From: Candidatus Saganbacteria bacterium
GTDB taxonomy: Bacteria; Margulisbacteria; WOR-1; O2-12-FULL-45-9; XYB2-FULL-48-7
Reading direction: 5' to 3'
Assembly (NCBI GenBank): GCA_016939335.1
Contig: JAFGHC010000022.1
Location: forward strand, 1-60,421
Length of the DNA: 60,421 bases
Positions within the stretch are counted from its first letter, which is position 1. Each line of letters begins with the position of its first letter. A program made the translations under genes and the position numbers. Of this stretch, positions 1 through 8,314 are shown piece after piece. Under the pieces are notes generated by a model. The model searched no databases. It had not been told where the DNA came from and saw only the letters and a list, made by a program, of their open reading frames with translations.

Positions 1-3
1 ATT

Positions 4-24
4 CCTAAGGACGGAGTCCTTAGG
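4..24. repeat. ACT-type palindrome at window edge
   Basis: A 9-bp stem (CCTAAGGAC / GTCCTTAGG) closes a 3-nt loop and is preceded by ATT, as are the right-hand hairpins of the REPIN-like pairs elsewhere in the window. It may be the right member of a pair cut by the window start. It is one base longer than the standard 20-nt unit, so membership is tentative. Confidence 0.4.
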
Positions 25-36
25 CAGTTTCTTTTC

Positions 37-72
37 TCTCCACTTTTCTTTGCTGCCAAAGAAAAGTGGAGA
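37..72. repeat. 16-bp perfect hairpin
   Basis: Arms 37-52 and 57-72 are exact reverse complements around the loop CTGC (53-56). The arms are purine/pyrimidine biased. Neither side is followed by a run of T in the direction of transcription, so it is not a textbook terminator, although it lies downstream of the SIR2 gene stop codon. The rest of 73-212 shows no recognisable gene. Confidence 0.6.
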
Positions 73-212
73 AAGCGGCGGCGGCCAATACAAACCGCCG
101 AAGTATCCCGGGTTTGGGCAGTGAGGGCTCAGCTGCTGCAGATCGACAATTCTAAAGACTATTATTTGCGAAAGAATGCGAAAAAGCCGTGATCGAGCGC
201 GGCCAAGACAAA

Positions 213-1550
213 TTATAAAAAAGCAGAATGTTGAATTATAGTATTCGGATCCACCATTCTTTTTCTATTGATTACTTCTGTTGCATACAAAAATGCTGCT
301 TTATGATAAACCTTTTTTGATTTAATCATTTGTTTTAGCTTTTTATAGTTATCGGGCTGAGGATTTGCGCCAAAAACATAATAGATAGATGGGGGCACAA
401 ATCCAGCGCCAAGATTGGAGTAAGCAAAACAATACAATCCATTTATGTAACCATCAAGATATGCGACGTCATGATAAATACGCACCCTTAACTTCTTTTT
501 TCTGATTGCTTCATGTGATTTAATGGCATCTGATAACCAACGTATATCGGAATATTCGCCTGTGTTTCGCCTTGAAACTATCCTTTCTAATGAGTGAATA
601 AGCCCGTCCTGATATGATAACGAGTATAATAAATACGGATAGTCTAGGATTTTTAGGTTATCGCTAACTTTCCCATGATGCTCTAATACAACAGCAAGCA
701 GCATTTCAATATTTACATACATATCATCATTTAACAATAATTTCTCTTTGCATAAAATATTTTTAAGCGAATGAAGAAAATATGTGGCATCAGTTATTAT
801 AGGGGTTGTGTTTAGGTGCCTATATTTGCTCGTATTTTGATCTAAAGTTATTAGATACGAGTGAGGGATTAATCTGCCCAAATCCTTTGCAAGATATTTA
901 TAAATCCGAGAAAAGTCTTCGTCTCCAAAAGAATAACCGACAAAAACAATGGTTTTTGTAGCCAAGGCCATTCTCAAATGACTCCCCATAATGTTCCCGC
1001 GTAATCTTCGATAACACCTGTTGTAATCATCCTTTGTGGCAATTAGCGACCCAACATTATTAATTGAACCATGAATTTTGAATACTTTTCGATCAGGTAA
1101 ATCCCAAAAAGTAAAATCCTCTGGCCCAACAATAGGAATTGCCCCGCATTCTTTTTCAAATAAATCATCCCAATTAGTTGTTATTATGGTTTTAATATAA
1201 AAAATTGTCGATAATTCTACATGGAAGCTTGAGGCCTGCCTATATATTTCAGGGAATGAATACATATAATCCATTCTTTTTTTTATTTTGTGAATTAATT
1301 CTTTTCGACCATTTGGCTTTGATGTATATCTGCCCACTAATTCAGAAAAGCTTAATTTATTTGACTTGATCTTTAACTCGTCGCGGATATCTTCATAAAA
1401 AGAGGTTAAGAAAACCCCTTTTTTTTCTGTGCTTATTCCTGCTCCTGCAAAAATGATTAGATTGCCATTAAGGGTTTCCTTGACTATTTCATCGGGCATC
1501 TTAAAAGGAATTTTATTTTTGCAGATGTCACAATCACAATTTTGTTTCAT
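213..1550 (-). CDS. SIR2-like NADase-domain protein
   Basis: A 445-residue protein with a SIR2-like (sirtuin-fold) N-terminal half. Landmarks are FAGAGIS at 34-40 (NAD-binding loop), TTNWDD with Asn126, KIHGS with His160 and VFVGYSFGD around 202-210. The Asn/His pair expected of active SIR2 NAD hydrolases is present. Three cysteines near the N-terminus (Cys5, Cys7, Cys10) may bind a metal. The C-terminal half (about 230-445) is not recognised. I chose ATG 1550 because the protein then begins just before the Cys cluster; a TTG at 1598 would add 16 residues, and neither start has a clear Shine-Dalgarno. The gene is markedly AT-rich against GC-rich neighbours, which suggests horizontal transfer. 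Family members act in anti-phage defence by NAD depletion; that role here is inference, since no partner gene is visible. Confidence 0.85.
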   Translation of the reverse strand: MKQNCDCDICKNKIPFKMPDEIVKETLNGNLIIFAGAGISTEKKGVFLTSFYEDIRDELKIKSNKLSFSELVGRYTSKPNGRKELIHKIKKRMDYMYSFPEIYRQASSFHVELSTIFYIKTIITTNWDDLFEKECGAIPIVGPEDFTFWDLPDRKVFKIHGSINNVGSLIATKDDYNRCYRRLRGNIMGSHLRMALATKTIVFVGYSFGDEDFSRIYKYLAKDLGRLIPHSYLITLDQNTSKYRHLNTTPIITDATYFLHSLKNILCKEKLLLNDDMYVNIEMLLAVVLEHHGKVSDNLKILDYPYLLYSLSYQDGLIHSLERIVSRRNTGEYSDIRWLSDAIKSHEAIRKKKLRVRIYHDVAYLDGYINGLYCFAYSNLGAGFVPPSIYYVFGANPQPDNYKKLKQMIKSKKVYHKAAFLYATEVINRKRMVDPNTIIQHSAFL

Positions 1551-1668
1551 ATTATAACTAATTTTATCATTTTCTTGTTTTTTCGCAATACAACCCAATA
1601 AATCGAGTGGTTTCGCTTAAATATATTCTATTGAACAAACCCCCAAAACACGCTAAAATTAACAAACT

Positions 1669-3006
1669 ATGGCCGAACAGAAAATCCCCCCCCAAAACCT
1701 AGCCGCGGAACAGTCGGTTATCGGCTCGATGCTGCTCGATAAGAACGCGGTCGTCCGCGGGATCGAACTCCTTGGCCCCGAAAGCTTTTACCGCGACGCC
1801 CACCGCTTTATCTACGAAGCGATCCTCGAGCTCTTCGACCGGGGTGAGCCGGTTGACCTGGTGACGGTTACGGAAGCCTTGAGGAAATCGGGCAAACTGG
1901 ACGCCGTCGGCGGCTCGGTCTACGTTGCCGACCTGATCAATTCCGTCCCGACCGCCGCCAACGTCGAGCATTACGCCAAGATCGTCGAGGAAAAATATGT
2001 CCTGCGCCGGCTGATCGAGGCGGGGACCGGCGTCGTCTCCAGCGCCTTCTCCGATCCCGAGGACGTCGACCAGGTCCTCGACACCGCCGAACAGAGCATC
2101 TTCGACATCGCCCTCAAGCGTTCGCGGGAAGGGTTCCATAAGATCGACAGCGTCATCAAGCGGGTGCTCGACAAGATCGACGCGCTCTACAGCAAGAAAG
2201 AATCGATCACCGGCACCCCCTCCGGCTTCCCCGACCTCGACCAGCTGACCGCCGGCTTCCAGAACGCCGACCTGATCATCATCGCGGCGCGGCCGTCGGT
2301 CGGCAAGACCGCCTTCGCCCTCAATATCGCCCAGCAGGTGGCGATCAAGCACAATGTCCCGATCGCCATCTTCTCGCTCGAAATGAGCAAGGAACAGCTC
2401 GCCCAGCGCATGCTCTGCTCGGAGGCCGAGGTCGACGCCCAGAAGCTCAAGACCGCCAGCCTCTCCGACACCGGCTGGAAAAAACTGACGCGCGCCCTCG
2501 GCAAGCTTTCCGAAGCGCCGATCTTCATCGACGATTCGGCCTCGATCACCGCCACCGAGATCCGCGCCAAGGCGCGCCGGCTCAAGATCGAGCGGGGGCT
2601 GGGGCTCGTGATCGTCGATTACCTCCAGCTGATGCGGGGGCGGAACCGGATCGAGAACCGCGTCCAGGAAATTTCGGACATTGCCCGCTCGCTCAAAACG
2701 CTGGCGCGGGAGCTCGAAGTGCCGGTGGTGGCGCTCTCCCAGCTCTCCCGCGCCGTCGAACAGCGCCCCGACCGGATCCCCCGGCTCTCCGACCTGCGCG
2801 AATCGGGCGAGATCGAGCAGACGGCCGACCTGGTAATGTTCATCCACCGCGAGGATTATTATAACCCGCAGTCGGAGCGGGGGAACGTCGCCGAGATCAT
2901 CATCGCCAAACAGCGGAACGGCCCCGTCGGCTCGATCGAGCTCGTCTTCCGCAAGGAGATCGCCAAGTTCTGCAGCAAAGAAACCCGTTATGAAGAAGTG
3001 GCTTAG
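1669..3006 (+). CDS. dnaB: Replicative DNA helicase DnaB
   Basis: The 445-residue hexameric helicase unwinds the replication fork. An N-terminal DnaB domain begins at KIPPQNLAAEQSVIGSML. The RecA-like motor follows, with Walker A (ARPSVGKTAF, about residue 206) and Walker B (LVIVDYLQLM), then the family signature SQLSRAVEQRP and LRESGEIEQTADLVMF. Length is normal and there is no intein. A TAAAAT box lies about 12 nt before the ATG with no evident Shine-Dalgarno. The 3' end overlaps the lptD-like gene by 17 nt, so the two are probably co-transcribed. Confidence 0.97.
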   Translation: MAEQKIPPQNLAAEQSVIGSMLLDKNAVVRGIELLGPESFYRDAHRFIYEAILELFDRGEPVDLVTVTEALRKSGKLDAVGGSVYVADLINSVPTAANVEHYAKIVEEKYVLRRLIEAGTGVVSSAFSDPEDVDQVLDTAEQSIFDIALKRSREGFHKIDSVIKRVLDKIDALYSKKESITGTPSGFPDLDQLTAGFQNADLIIIAARPSVGKTAFALNIAQQVAIKHNVPIAIFSLEMSKEQLAQRMLCSEAEVDAQKLKTASLSDTGWKKLTRALGKLSEAPIFIDDSASITATEIRAKARRLKIERGLGLVIVDYLQLMRGRNRIENRVQEISDIARSLKTLARELEVPVVALSQLSRAVEQRPDRIPRLSDLRESGEIEQTADLVMFIHREDYYNPQSERGNVAEIIIAKQRNGPVGSIELVFRKEIAKFCSKETRYEEVA

Positions 3007-4480
3007 CGCGGGACTGCTGGCGCTAACTTTAACCTTTCCCCTTTATGCCCAGATCAAGGACTTGACGATCAACGGAGACAAGTTGTCCTACGACCGCGCC
3101 GGCCAGCGGGTCGAAGCGACCGGCTCGGTCGAAGCGACCTACAAGGACGTGGTCCTGCGCGGCCACCACCTCATCTATAACACTTCGGCGGAGGCGTTCC
3201 ACGCCGACCAGGGGTTCACTTTCCTGTACGGCGGCATGACGTTCGAAGGGCAGGCCCTCGATTATGAGCTGAACAGCCGGGCGGGGACGGCGGAGGGAGC
3301 GAATTTCTTTTACCAGGGGGTCTTTCTGGGCGGCAAAAGGCTGATTTTCAATTCGGAAAAATTCGAACTGAAAGACGCTTATTTCACCAACTGCGACCTG
3401 CCGCAGCCGCATTACCATATCACTTCGTCCGATATCCAGCTCTATCCGCAGGATCGCTGGATGGTCTCTTACTGGGGGCTTTTCTGGCTGGGGCGCGTGC
3501 CGGTGGCGCTCATGCCGACCTATATTTACGATTTCACCGGGACGACCCGCCAGCAGACGCCGTTCCCCGACATCGGGTCGAACGGCGAAGACGGCAATTA
3601 CCTGACCGAAACGCTCGCCTGGAACCTGGGGCGCTCGCTCAACGGTACCTATTCGCTCAGTTATTTTTCCAATAAGGGGGTGGGGCTGGGCGGCACGGCC
3701 AATTACCAGCTGAACGGCTGGAACAGCGGCAACGCCCGCCTTAACTGGAACGCCAAGGACAACACCACCGGCGGGCTGACCCACGTCGTTTCGTTCGGCG
3801 ACCGGCTGCGCGAGACGCCCAGAACAACGCTCGATTTCGGCCTGTTTCCCAGCCACCGCCAGTACGAGCTCCAGCTGACGCTCTCGTCGCGCGAGCGGAT
3901 CAACTACCAGCGGGTCAGCTTCCTCCCCGACCTCCGCTTCGTGTCGCGCGGCGGCAGCGTCGGCCGTTCGAACGTCAAATATGATTATGAGCTCAACGCC
4001 GGCCGCGTCGACGAGGAGAACAACGTCCGCCTGAAGCGCGGCGGGGGAAAGCTCCGGTTCTATGAGGACTTTCCCGACACGCCCGCCGGCCTGCTGACGC
4101 CGTCGCTCGCCTGGGACGCGCTTTATTATTCCAACAACACGAAATGGCTGAAGCCGTCGGCCGGCCTCGACCTGACGCGGAGCTTCAACAAAGACCTGGC
4201 CCTCCAGCTCAATTACCTGCATTTCCTGCAGATCGACGGCGCCAGCCCGTTCCTTTATGAAAATTACCGCTACCGCGCCGCGGACACGCTGGGGTCGAGC
4301 CTGCTCCTGAAGATCGGCGAGACCCGGGCCAAGGTCGGCGCGGTCTATTATCTCGACAACTGGTCGCCCGAGGACATAGATTACACTTTATTTTTTATCC
4401 TCCACTGCTATAATTTAGAGGTCACTTATCGCTCGCTGCGCGGCGAGTTTTTGCTCGGTTTTAGCCTGGCGGCGCCGTGA
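2990..4480 (+). CDS. LptD/OstA-like outer-membrane assembly protein
   Basis: A 496-residue exported protein. A signal peptide covers about residues 1-20 (MKKW...LTFPLYAQ). An OstA-type beta-jellyroll follows (DLTINGDKLSYDRAGQRVEATGSVEATYKDVVLRG in part), and the rest is rich in alternating aromatic/polar strands typical of an outer-membrane barrel. The middle part DAYFTNCDLPQPHYHI resembles the LptD linker with its conserved Cys region. LptD inserts lipopolysaccharide into the outer membrane. At 496 residues it is shorter than proteobacterial LptD (about 750-800), so the barrel may be reduced or the substrate different. It overlaps dnaB by 17 nt and is followed by a REPIN-like element. Confidence 0.8.
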   Translation: MKKWLSAGLLALTLTFPLYAQIKDLTINGDKLSYDRAGQRVEATGSVEATYKDVVLRGHHLIYNTSAEAFHADQGFTFLYGGMTFEGQALDYELNSRAGTAEGANFFYQGVFLGGKRLIFNSEKFELKDAYFTNCDLPQPHYHITSSDIQLYPQDRWMVSYWGLFWLGRVPVALMPTYIYDFTGTTRQQTPFPDIGSNGEDGNYLTETLAWNLGRSLNGTYSLSYFSNKGVGLGGTANYQLNGWNSGNARLNWNAKDNTTGGLTHVVSFGDRLRETPRTTLDFGLFPSHRQYELQLTLSSRERINYQRVSFLPDLRFVSRGGSVGRSNVKYDYELNAGRVDEENNVRLKRGGGKLRFYEDFPDTPAGLLTPSLAWDALYYSNNTKWLKPSAGLDLTRSFNKDLALQLNYLHFLQIDGASPFLYENYRYRAADTLGSSLLLKIGETRAKVGAVYYLDNWSPEDIDYTLFFILHCYNLEVTYRSLRGEFLLGFSLAAP

Positions 4481-4509
4481 GTTGGCCGGCAATTGTTTGT
4501 AAAGTGTGA

Positions 4510-4567
4510 CCCCATACTAAAGTATGGGGAATATTATTGAATTAATTCCCCACACTTCAGTGTGGGG
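4510..4567. repeat. REPIN-like hairpin pair P1
   Basis: Left hairpin 4510-4529 (CCCCATACTAAAGTATGGGG) and right hairpin 4548-4567 (CCCCACACTTCAGTGTGGGG), separated by an 18-nt AT-rich spacer that starts AAT and ends ATT. The left loop is AA and the right loop TC, so the hairpins are in inverted orientation. The stems differ at the AT/AC position with compensating changes. The pair lies between the lptD-like gene and tmk, 24 nt before the tmk Shine-Dalgarno. Confidence 0.85.
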
Positions 4568-4603
4568 TTTTAGCCAAGAAAAGACTTCAATAAGGAGAAA
4601 CCA

Positions 4604-5218
4604 ATGTTCATCACGTTCGAAGGGCCGGAAGGGTGCGGCAAATCGACCCACGCCAAACGGCTGAAAGCGCACCTGGAGGGGAAAGGGGAGCGCGTCCTGC
4701 TGACCTGCGAGCCGGGCGGCACCCAGGCCGGCAAGGAGATCAGGGAACTGCTTCTCAAGCCGGAGAGCGTGCTTGACGAAACGACCGAGGTCTATCTTTT
4801 CGCCGCCGACCGCTCCGAGCATGTCAGCAAGGTCATCCGGCCGGCGCTGGCCGAGGGGAAGACCGTCGTCTGCGACCGTTTTCTCGATTCGACGCTGGCC
4901 TACCAGGTCGGCGGGCGGGGCCTGCCCGAAGATTTGGTCCGCTACCTTAACATGATCTCGTCCAAAGGGCTGATCCCCGACCTGACCTTCCTGCTTGACG
5001 TCACGCCCGAGACCGGGCTGCGGCGGGCGGCGGAGAAGGGGGGGGCCGACCGCTTCGAGCGTGAGGCGCTCGAGTTCCACCGCCGGGTGCGCGAATATTA
5101 CCGGCGGCTGGCGCGCGACAACCAGGCGCGGATCGCCGTCATCGATACCGAAGACAAAACGATCGAGGCGGTCCAGGACTTGATCAGGGAGAAATTGAGT
5201 GAAAAGTTCGGAGATTAG
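4604..5218 (+). CDS. tmk: Thymidylate kinase
   Basis: A 204-residue dTMP kinase that makes dTDP for DNA synthesis. The P-loop is GPEGCGKS at residues 7-14, the DR motif is CDRFLDSTLAYQ near residue 90, and the lid/Arg region is LRRAAEKGGADRFE. Length is normal. ATG 4604 has a Shine-Dalgarno AAGGAG at 4592-4597. The gene end overlaps alaS by 20 nt, starting the tmk-alaS-ruvX-mltG set. Confidence 0.96.
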   Translation: MFITFEGPEGCGKSTHAKRLKAHLEGKGERVLLTCEPGGTQAGKEIRELLLKPESVLDETTEVYLFAADRSEHVSKVIRPALAEGKTVVCDRFLDSTLAYQVGGRGLPEDLVRYLNMISSKGLIPDLTFLLDVTPETGLRRAAEKGGADRFEREALEFHRRVREYYRRLARDNQARIAVIDTEDKTIEAVQDLIREKLSEKFGD

Positions 5219-7892
5219 GGAAAAATTCCTGCGCTTTTTCGAGTCCAAGGGGCACCGGCGGCTGCCGGGCTCCTCGCTGGTGCCGGCCGACCCGACGGTC
5301 CTGCTGACGCTGGCCGGCATGCTCCAGTTCAAGCCGGTCTTCCTGGGCCAGGAAAAGCCGGCCCAGCGCCGCGTCACGACGGTGCAGAAGTGCCTGCGGA
5401 TGAACGACCTCGAGAACGTCGGCGCGACGCCGCGCCACCACACTTTTTTCGAGATGCTCGGCAACTTCTCGTTCGGCGACTATTTCAAGAAAGAAGCGAT
5501 CCAGTTCGCCTGGGAGTTCCTGACCAAGGAGCTCAAACTGCCGGTGCAGAAGCTGAAGATCGCCGTTTACGAGAAAGACGACGAGGCCTTCAAGATCTGG
5601 CACGAGGACCTCGGCCTGCCCAAGGAGATCATCTTCCGCCTCGGCGAGGAGAACAACTTCTGGGCGGTCGGGCCGACCGGGCCGTGCGGGCCGTGCTCCG
5701 AGATCTATTACGACCTGGGCGAAGAGCGCGGCTGCGGCAAGCCGGACTGCTCTCCCGGCTGCGACTGCGACCGGTTCCTCGAGATCTGGAACCTGGTCTT
5801 CATCTCCTATAACCGGAACGAGAAAGGGGAACTTTTGCCGCTCAAGCAGAAGGGGATCGACACCGGCATGGGGCTCGAGCGGATCAGCGCCGTGCTTCAG
5901 GGGGTTGACGACAATTTCGAGACCGACCTGTTCGCCCCGCTGATCAGGAAGCTCGAGGCGCTCCGGACCGCCGGCTCACCGGTCTCCGTCCGGATCATCG
6001 CCGACCACACCCGCGCCATCACCCACCTGATCGCCGACGGCGTTTTCCCGTCTAACCTGGGGCGCGGCTACGTCCTGCGGCGGCTGGTCCGCCGCGCCAT
6101 CTCGCACGGCCGGCGGCTGGGGATCGGGCGCCCCTTCCTCCACGAGCTCTGCCGCGAGGTGGTCAGCGACATGAAAGACGCTTATCCCCGCCTGGCCGAG
6201 AAAGAAGCGGAGATCGCCGCCACGGTCAAGGAAGAGGAGGAGAACTTTTTCGCCACGCTCGACCAGGGAATGAAGTGGTTCGCCGCGACGGCCGAGCGCC
6301 ACCGCGGCGACAAGCTGATCTCGGGGGCGGAAGCTTTTAAACTGCACGACACTTACGGTTTCCCGGTCGAGCTGACCGTCGAGCTGGCGAAAGAAAAGGG
6401 GATCGCCATCGACGGCGCCGGCTTCGAACGCGAGATGGAGGCGCAGCGCGAGCGGGCGCGCCAGGGGCAGCAGGCGGAAAAGAAGGCCGACCTGACGACG
6501 CTTGACCTCGGCGTCTGCCCGCCGACCGATTTCACCGGCTACGAAAAAACGGCCGAGGAGGCGAAGGTCATGGCCGTTTTCCCGTCGCATAATGTCGTGG
6601 TGCTGGACAAGACCCCTTTCTACGGCGAGAGCGGCGGCCAGTGCGGCGACAGCGGCCTGCTCGCCTGGAACAAGGGCGAAGTGCGCGTGCTCAATACCTA
6701 TCTTTCGCCCGGGGGGGTCGTGCTCCACGTCGTTGACAGCTTCAAAGAGCTGACGCCCGGCCTCAAGGTCGAGGCGCGGATCGACGCCGCCCGGCGCCAG
6801 GCGATCGCGGCGCACCACACGGCGACCCACCTGCTGCACAGGGCGCTGCGCGACCAGCTCGGCGAGCACGTCAAGCAGGCCGGTTCGCACGTCGGGCCCG
6901 ACAAGCTGCGCTTCGACTTCAGCCATTTCCACGCCGTCAGCCAGGAGGAGCTGCAAAAGATCGAGCAGACGGTCAACCAGAAGATCGCCGCAAAGCTCAA
7001 GGTCGAAGTGCTGCGCAAATCGTACCGGGAAGCGGTCGCCCTCGGCGCCATGGCGCTTTTCGGCGAAAAATACGGCGAAGAGGTGCGGGTGCTCAAGATC
7101 GGCGGCTACAGTCTGGAGCTCTGCGGCGGCACGCACGTCAGATCGACCGGCGAGATCCAGTTCTTTAAGATCGTTTCGGAGAGCGCGCTCGGCTCGGGCG
7201 TGCGCCGGATCGAGGCGCTGGCCGGACAGGCGGCCAAGGTCCACGTTATCTACCGGGTCAAGGCGCTGCATGACGAGATCGGGGCGCTGATCGGCCGCTG
7301 CCGCCGCCAGCAGGCCGAAAGGGAAAAACTGGGGTCGGAAGAGCGGCAGGAGACCAACATCTTTGAGGTCGAGCCGACCGAGATCGAGCGCCTCTCCAAG
7401 GCGGTCGACGCCCACGACTCGGTCAGCGTCGATAAGTTCCTCGAACATTTGAGCGGCCGCGTCGACTGGCTCAAGGAGCGCCTGGCCAAGTCGGAAAAAG
7501 AGATCCTTGATCTCAAGGAACGGCAGGCGAGCCGCGAGGCGGCCGGTTATCTTTCGCAGTTGAGCGAGCTGAAGGGGGTCAGGGTCCTGTTCAAGGAATT
7601 CGACGGCTACGGCATGGAGATGCTCCGCACCGTTTCCGACACACTGCAAAACCAGGCGAAATCGTGCGTCCTGGTCCTCGCTTCGACTTTTCCCGGCCGG
7701 CTCATCTACTTGATAACCGTCACGCCCGACCTGACGGCCAAAGGCCTGTCAGCCTGCAAGCTGGCGGAGGCGTTCACCGCGGTGGTCGGCGGCAAGGGCG
7801 GGGGGAAAGAGACCAAGGTCGAAGGGGGCGGCAAAGACCCGGCCCGCGTCCAGGAAGGTTTTGCCGCTGTCCGGAAACTGATCGCGGGCTGA
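5199..7892 (+). CDS. alaS: Alanyl-tRNA synthetase
   Basis: An 897-residue synthetase that charges tRNA-Ala, with a C-terminal editing and DHHA1 part. The class II core carries HHTFFEMLGNFSFGDYFKKEA and a Cys-rich insert (CGKPDCSPGCDCDRFLEIWN) found in several bacterial AlaRS. Editing-site zinc ligands are visible in HHTATHLLHRAL and CGGTHVRSTGEI. The C-terminus has the glycine-rich DHHA1 stretch GGKGGGKETKVEGGGKDP. The GTG start at 5199 lies inside the end of tmk, suggesting translational coupling. Confidence 0.97.
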   Translation: MKSSEIREKFLRFFESKGHRRLPGSSLVPADPTVLLTLAGMLQFKPVFLGQEKPAQRRVTTVQKCLRMNDLENVGATPRHHTFFEMLGNFSFGDYFKKEAIQFAWEFLTKELKLPVQKLKIAVYEKDDEAFKIWHEDLGLPKEIIFRLGEENNFWAVGPTGPCGPCSEIYYDLGEERGCGKPDCSPGCDCDRFLEIWNLVFISYNRNEKGELLPLKQKGIDTGMGLERISAVLQGVDDNFETDLFAPLIRKLEALRTAGSPVSVRIIADHTRAITHLIADGVFPSNLGRGYVLRRLVRRAISHGRRLGIGRPFLHELCREVVSDMKDAYPRLAEKEAEIAATVKEEEENFFATLDQGMKWFAATAERHRGDKLISGAEAFKLHDTYGFPVELTVELAKEKGIAIDGAGFEREMEAQRERARQGQQAEKKADLTTLDLGVCPPTDFTGYEKTAEEAKVMAVFPSHNVVVLDKTPFYGESGGQCGDSGLLAWNKGEVRVLNTYLSPGGVVLHVVDSFKELTPGLKVEARIDAARRQAIAAHHTATHLLHRALRDQLGEHVKQAGSHVGPDKLRFDFSHFHAVSQEELQKIEQTVNQKIAAKLKVEVLRKSYREAVALGAMALFGEKYGEEVRVLKIGGYSLELCGGTHVRSTGEIQFFKIVSESALGSGVRRIEALAGQAAKVHVIYRVKALHDEIGALIGRCRRQQAEREKLGSEERQETNIFEVEPTEIERLSKAVDAHDSVSVDKFLEHLSGRVDWLKERLAKSEKEILDLKERQASREAAGYLSQLSELKGVRVLFKEFDGYGMEMLRTVSDTLQNQAKSCVLVLASTFPGRLIYLITVTPDLTAKGLSACKLAEAFTAVVGGKGGGKETKVEGGGKDPARVQEGFAAVRKLIAG

Positions 7893-7894
7893 TA

Positions 7895-8314
7895 ATGAGG
7901 ACACTGGGGATCGATTTCGGCGACCGGCGGCTTGGCGTGGCGATCTCCGACCCCTCGGGCCTGATCGCCAGCGGCATCGCCGTGATCGGCAAGGGAGAGA
8001 CGTTCGAGCAGGACATCCGCGAGCTGAAGCGGCTGGTCAGGAAATACGACGGGATCGGGGCGATCGTCGTCGGCCTCCCCAAAACGCTCTCGGGCGGGCT
8101 CGGCCGCCAGGCGGGAAAAGTGCTGGAGTTCGTCGCGGCGCTCCAGCGCGAATTCAACCTCAAGATCGAAACTTACGACGAACGGCTGACGACGGCGGCG
8201 GCCGAGCGCGACCTGATCGCCGCGGGGCTCTCCCGGGAAAAGCGGAAAAAGGTGATCGACCGGTCGGCCGCTGCCAACATCTTGCAAAGCTACCTCGACC
8301 GGCAGAAGAAATGA
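7895..8314 (+). CDS. ruvX: RuvX/YqgF-family Holliday-junction resolvase-like protein
   Basis: A 139-residue RNase H-fold protein of the RuvX/YqgF family, implicated in pre-16S rRNA 5'-end processing and formerly annotated as a Holliday-junction resolvase. It begins MRTLGIDFGDRRLGVAISDP, with the first catalytic Asp in GIDFGDRR. VVGLPKTLSG, TYDERLTTAAAERDL and the final Asp region (DRSAAANILQSYL) are conserved. ATG 7895 lies 2 nt after the alaS stop. A longer in-frame reading back into alaS was discarded because homology begins at this Met. The stop overlaps mltG as ATGA. Confidence 0.95.
   Translation: MRTLGIDFGDRRLGVAISDPSGLIASGIAVIGKGETFEQDIRELKRLVRKYDGIGAIVVGLPKTLSGGLGRQAGKVLEFVAALQREFNLKIETYDERLTTAAAERDLIAAGLSREKRKKVIDRSAAANILQSYLDRQKK

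Noticed and set aside
73-183. Apparent coding remnant (about 25 codons ending in TGA) left of the SIR2 gene
   Set aside because: One plus-strand frame reads plausibly but matches no family I know and has no start signal within the window.
213-1598. SIR2 gene as part of a Thoeris system
   Set aside because: No TIR-domain (ThsB) gene is present on the visible side, and the C-terminal half is not the ThsA SLOG domain as far as I can see.
1699-2847. A 382-codon minus-strand reading frame inside dnaB
   Set aside because: Shadow of dnaB, whose Walker motifs and length are normal.
4510-4567. Hairpin pairs read as rho-independent terminators
   Set aside because: Some are followed by TTT, but most are not followed by a proper T run, are paired in inverted orientation and lie just before gene starts. 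Their repeat nature is the better explanation, though some termination cannot be excluded.
5976-7649. A 557-codon minus-strand reading frame inside alaS
   Set aside because: The alaS frame has complete catalytic and editing motifs; the antisense product is low-complexity and matches nothing.
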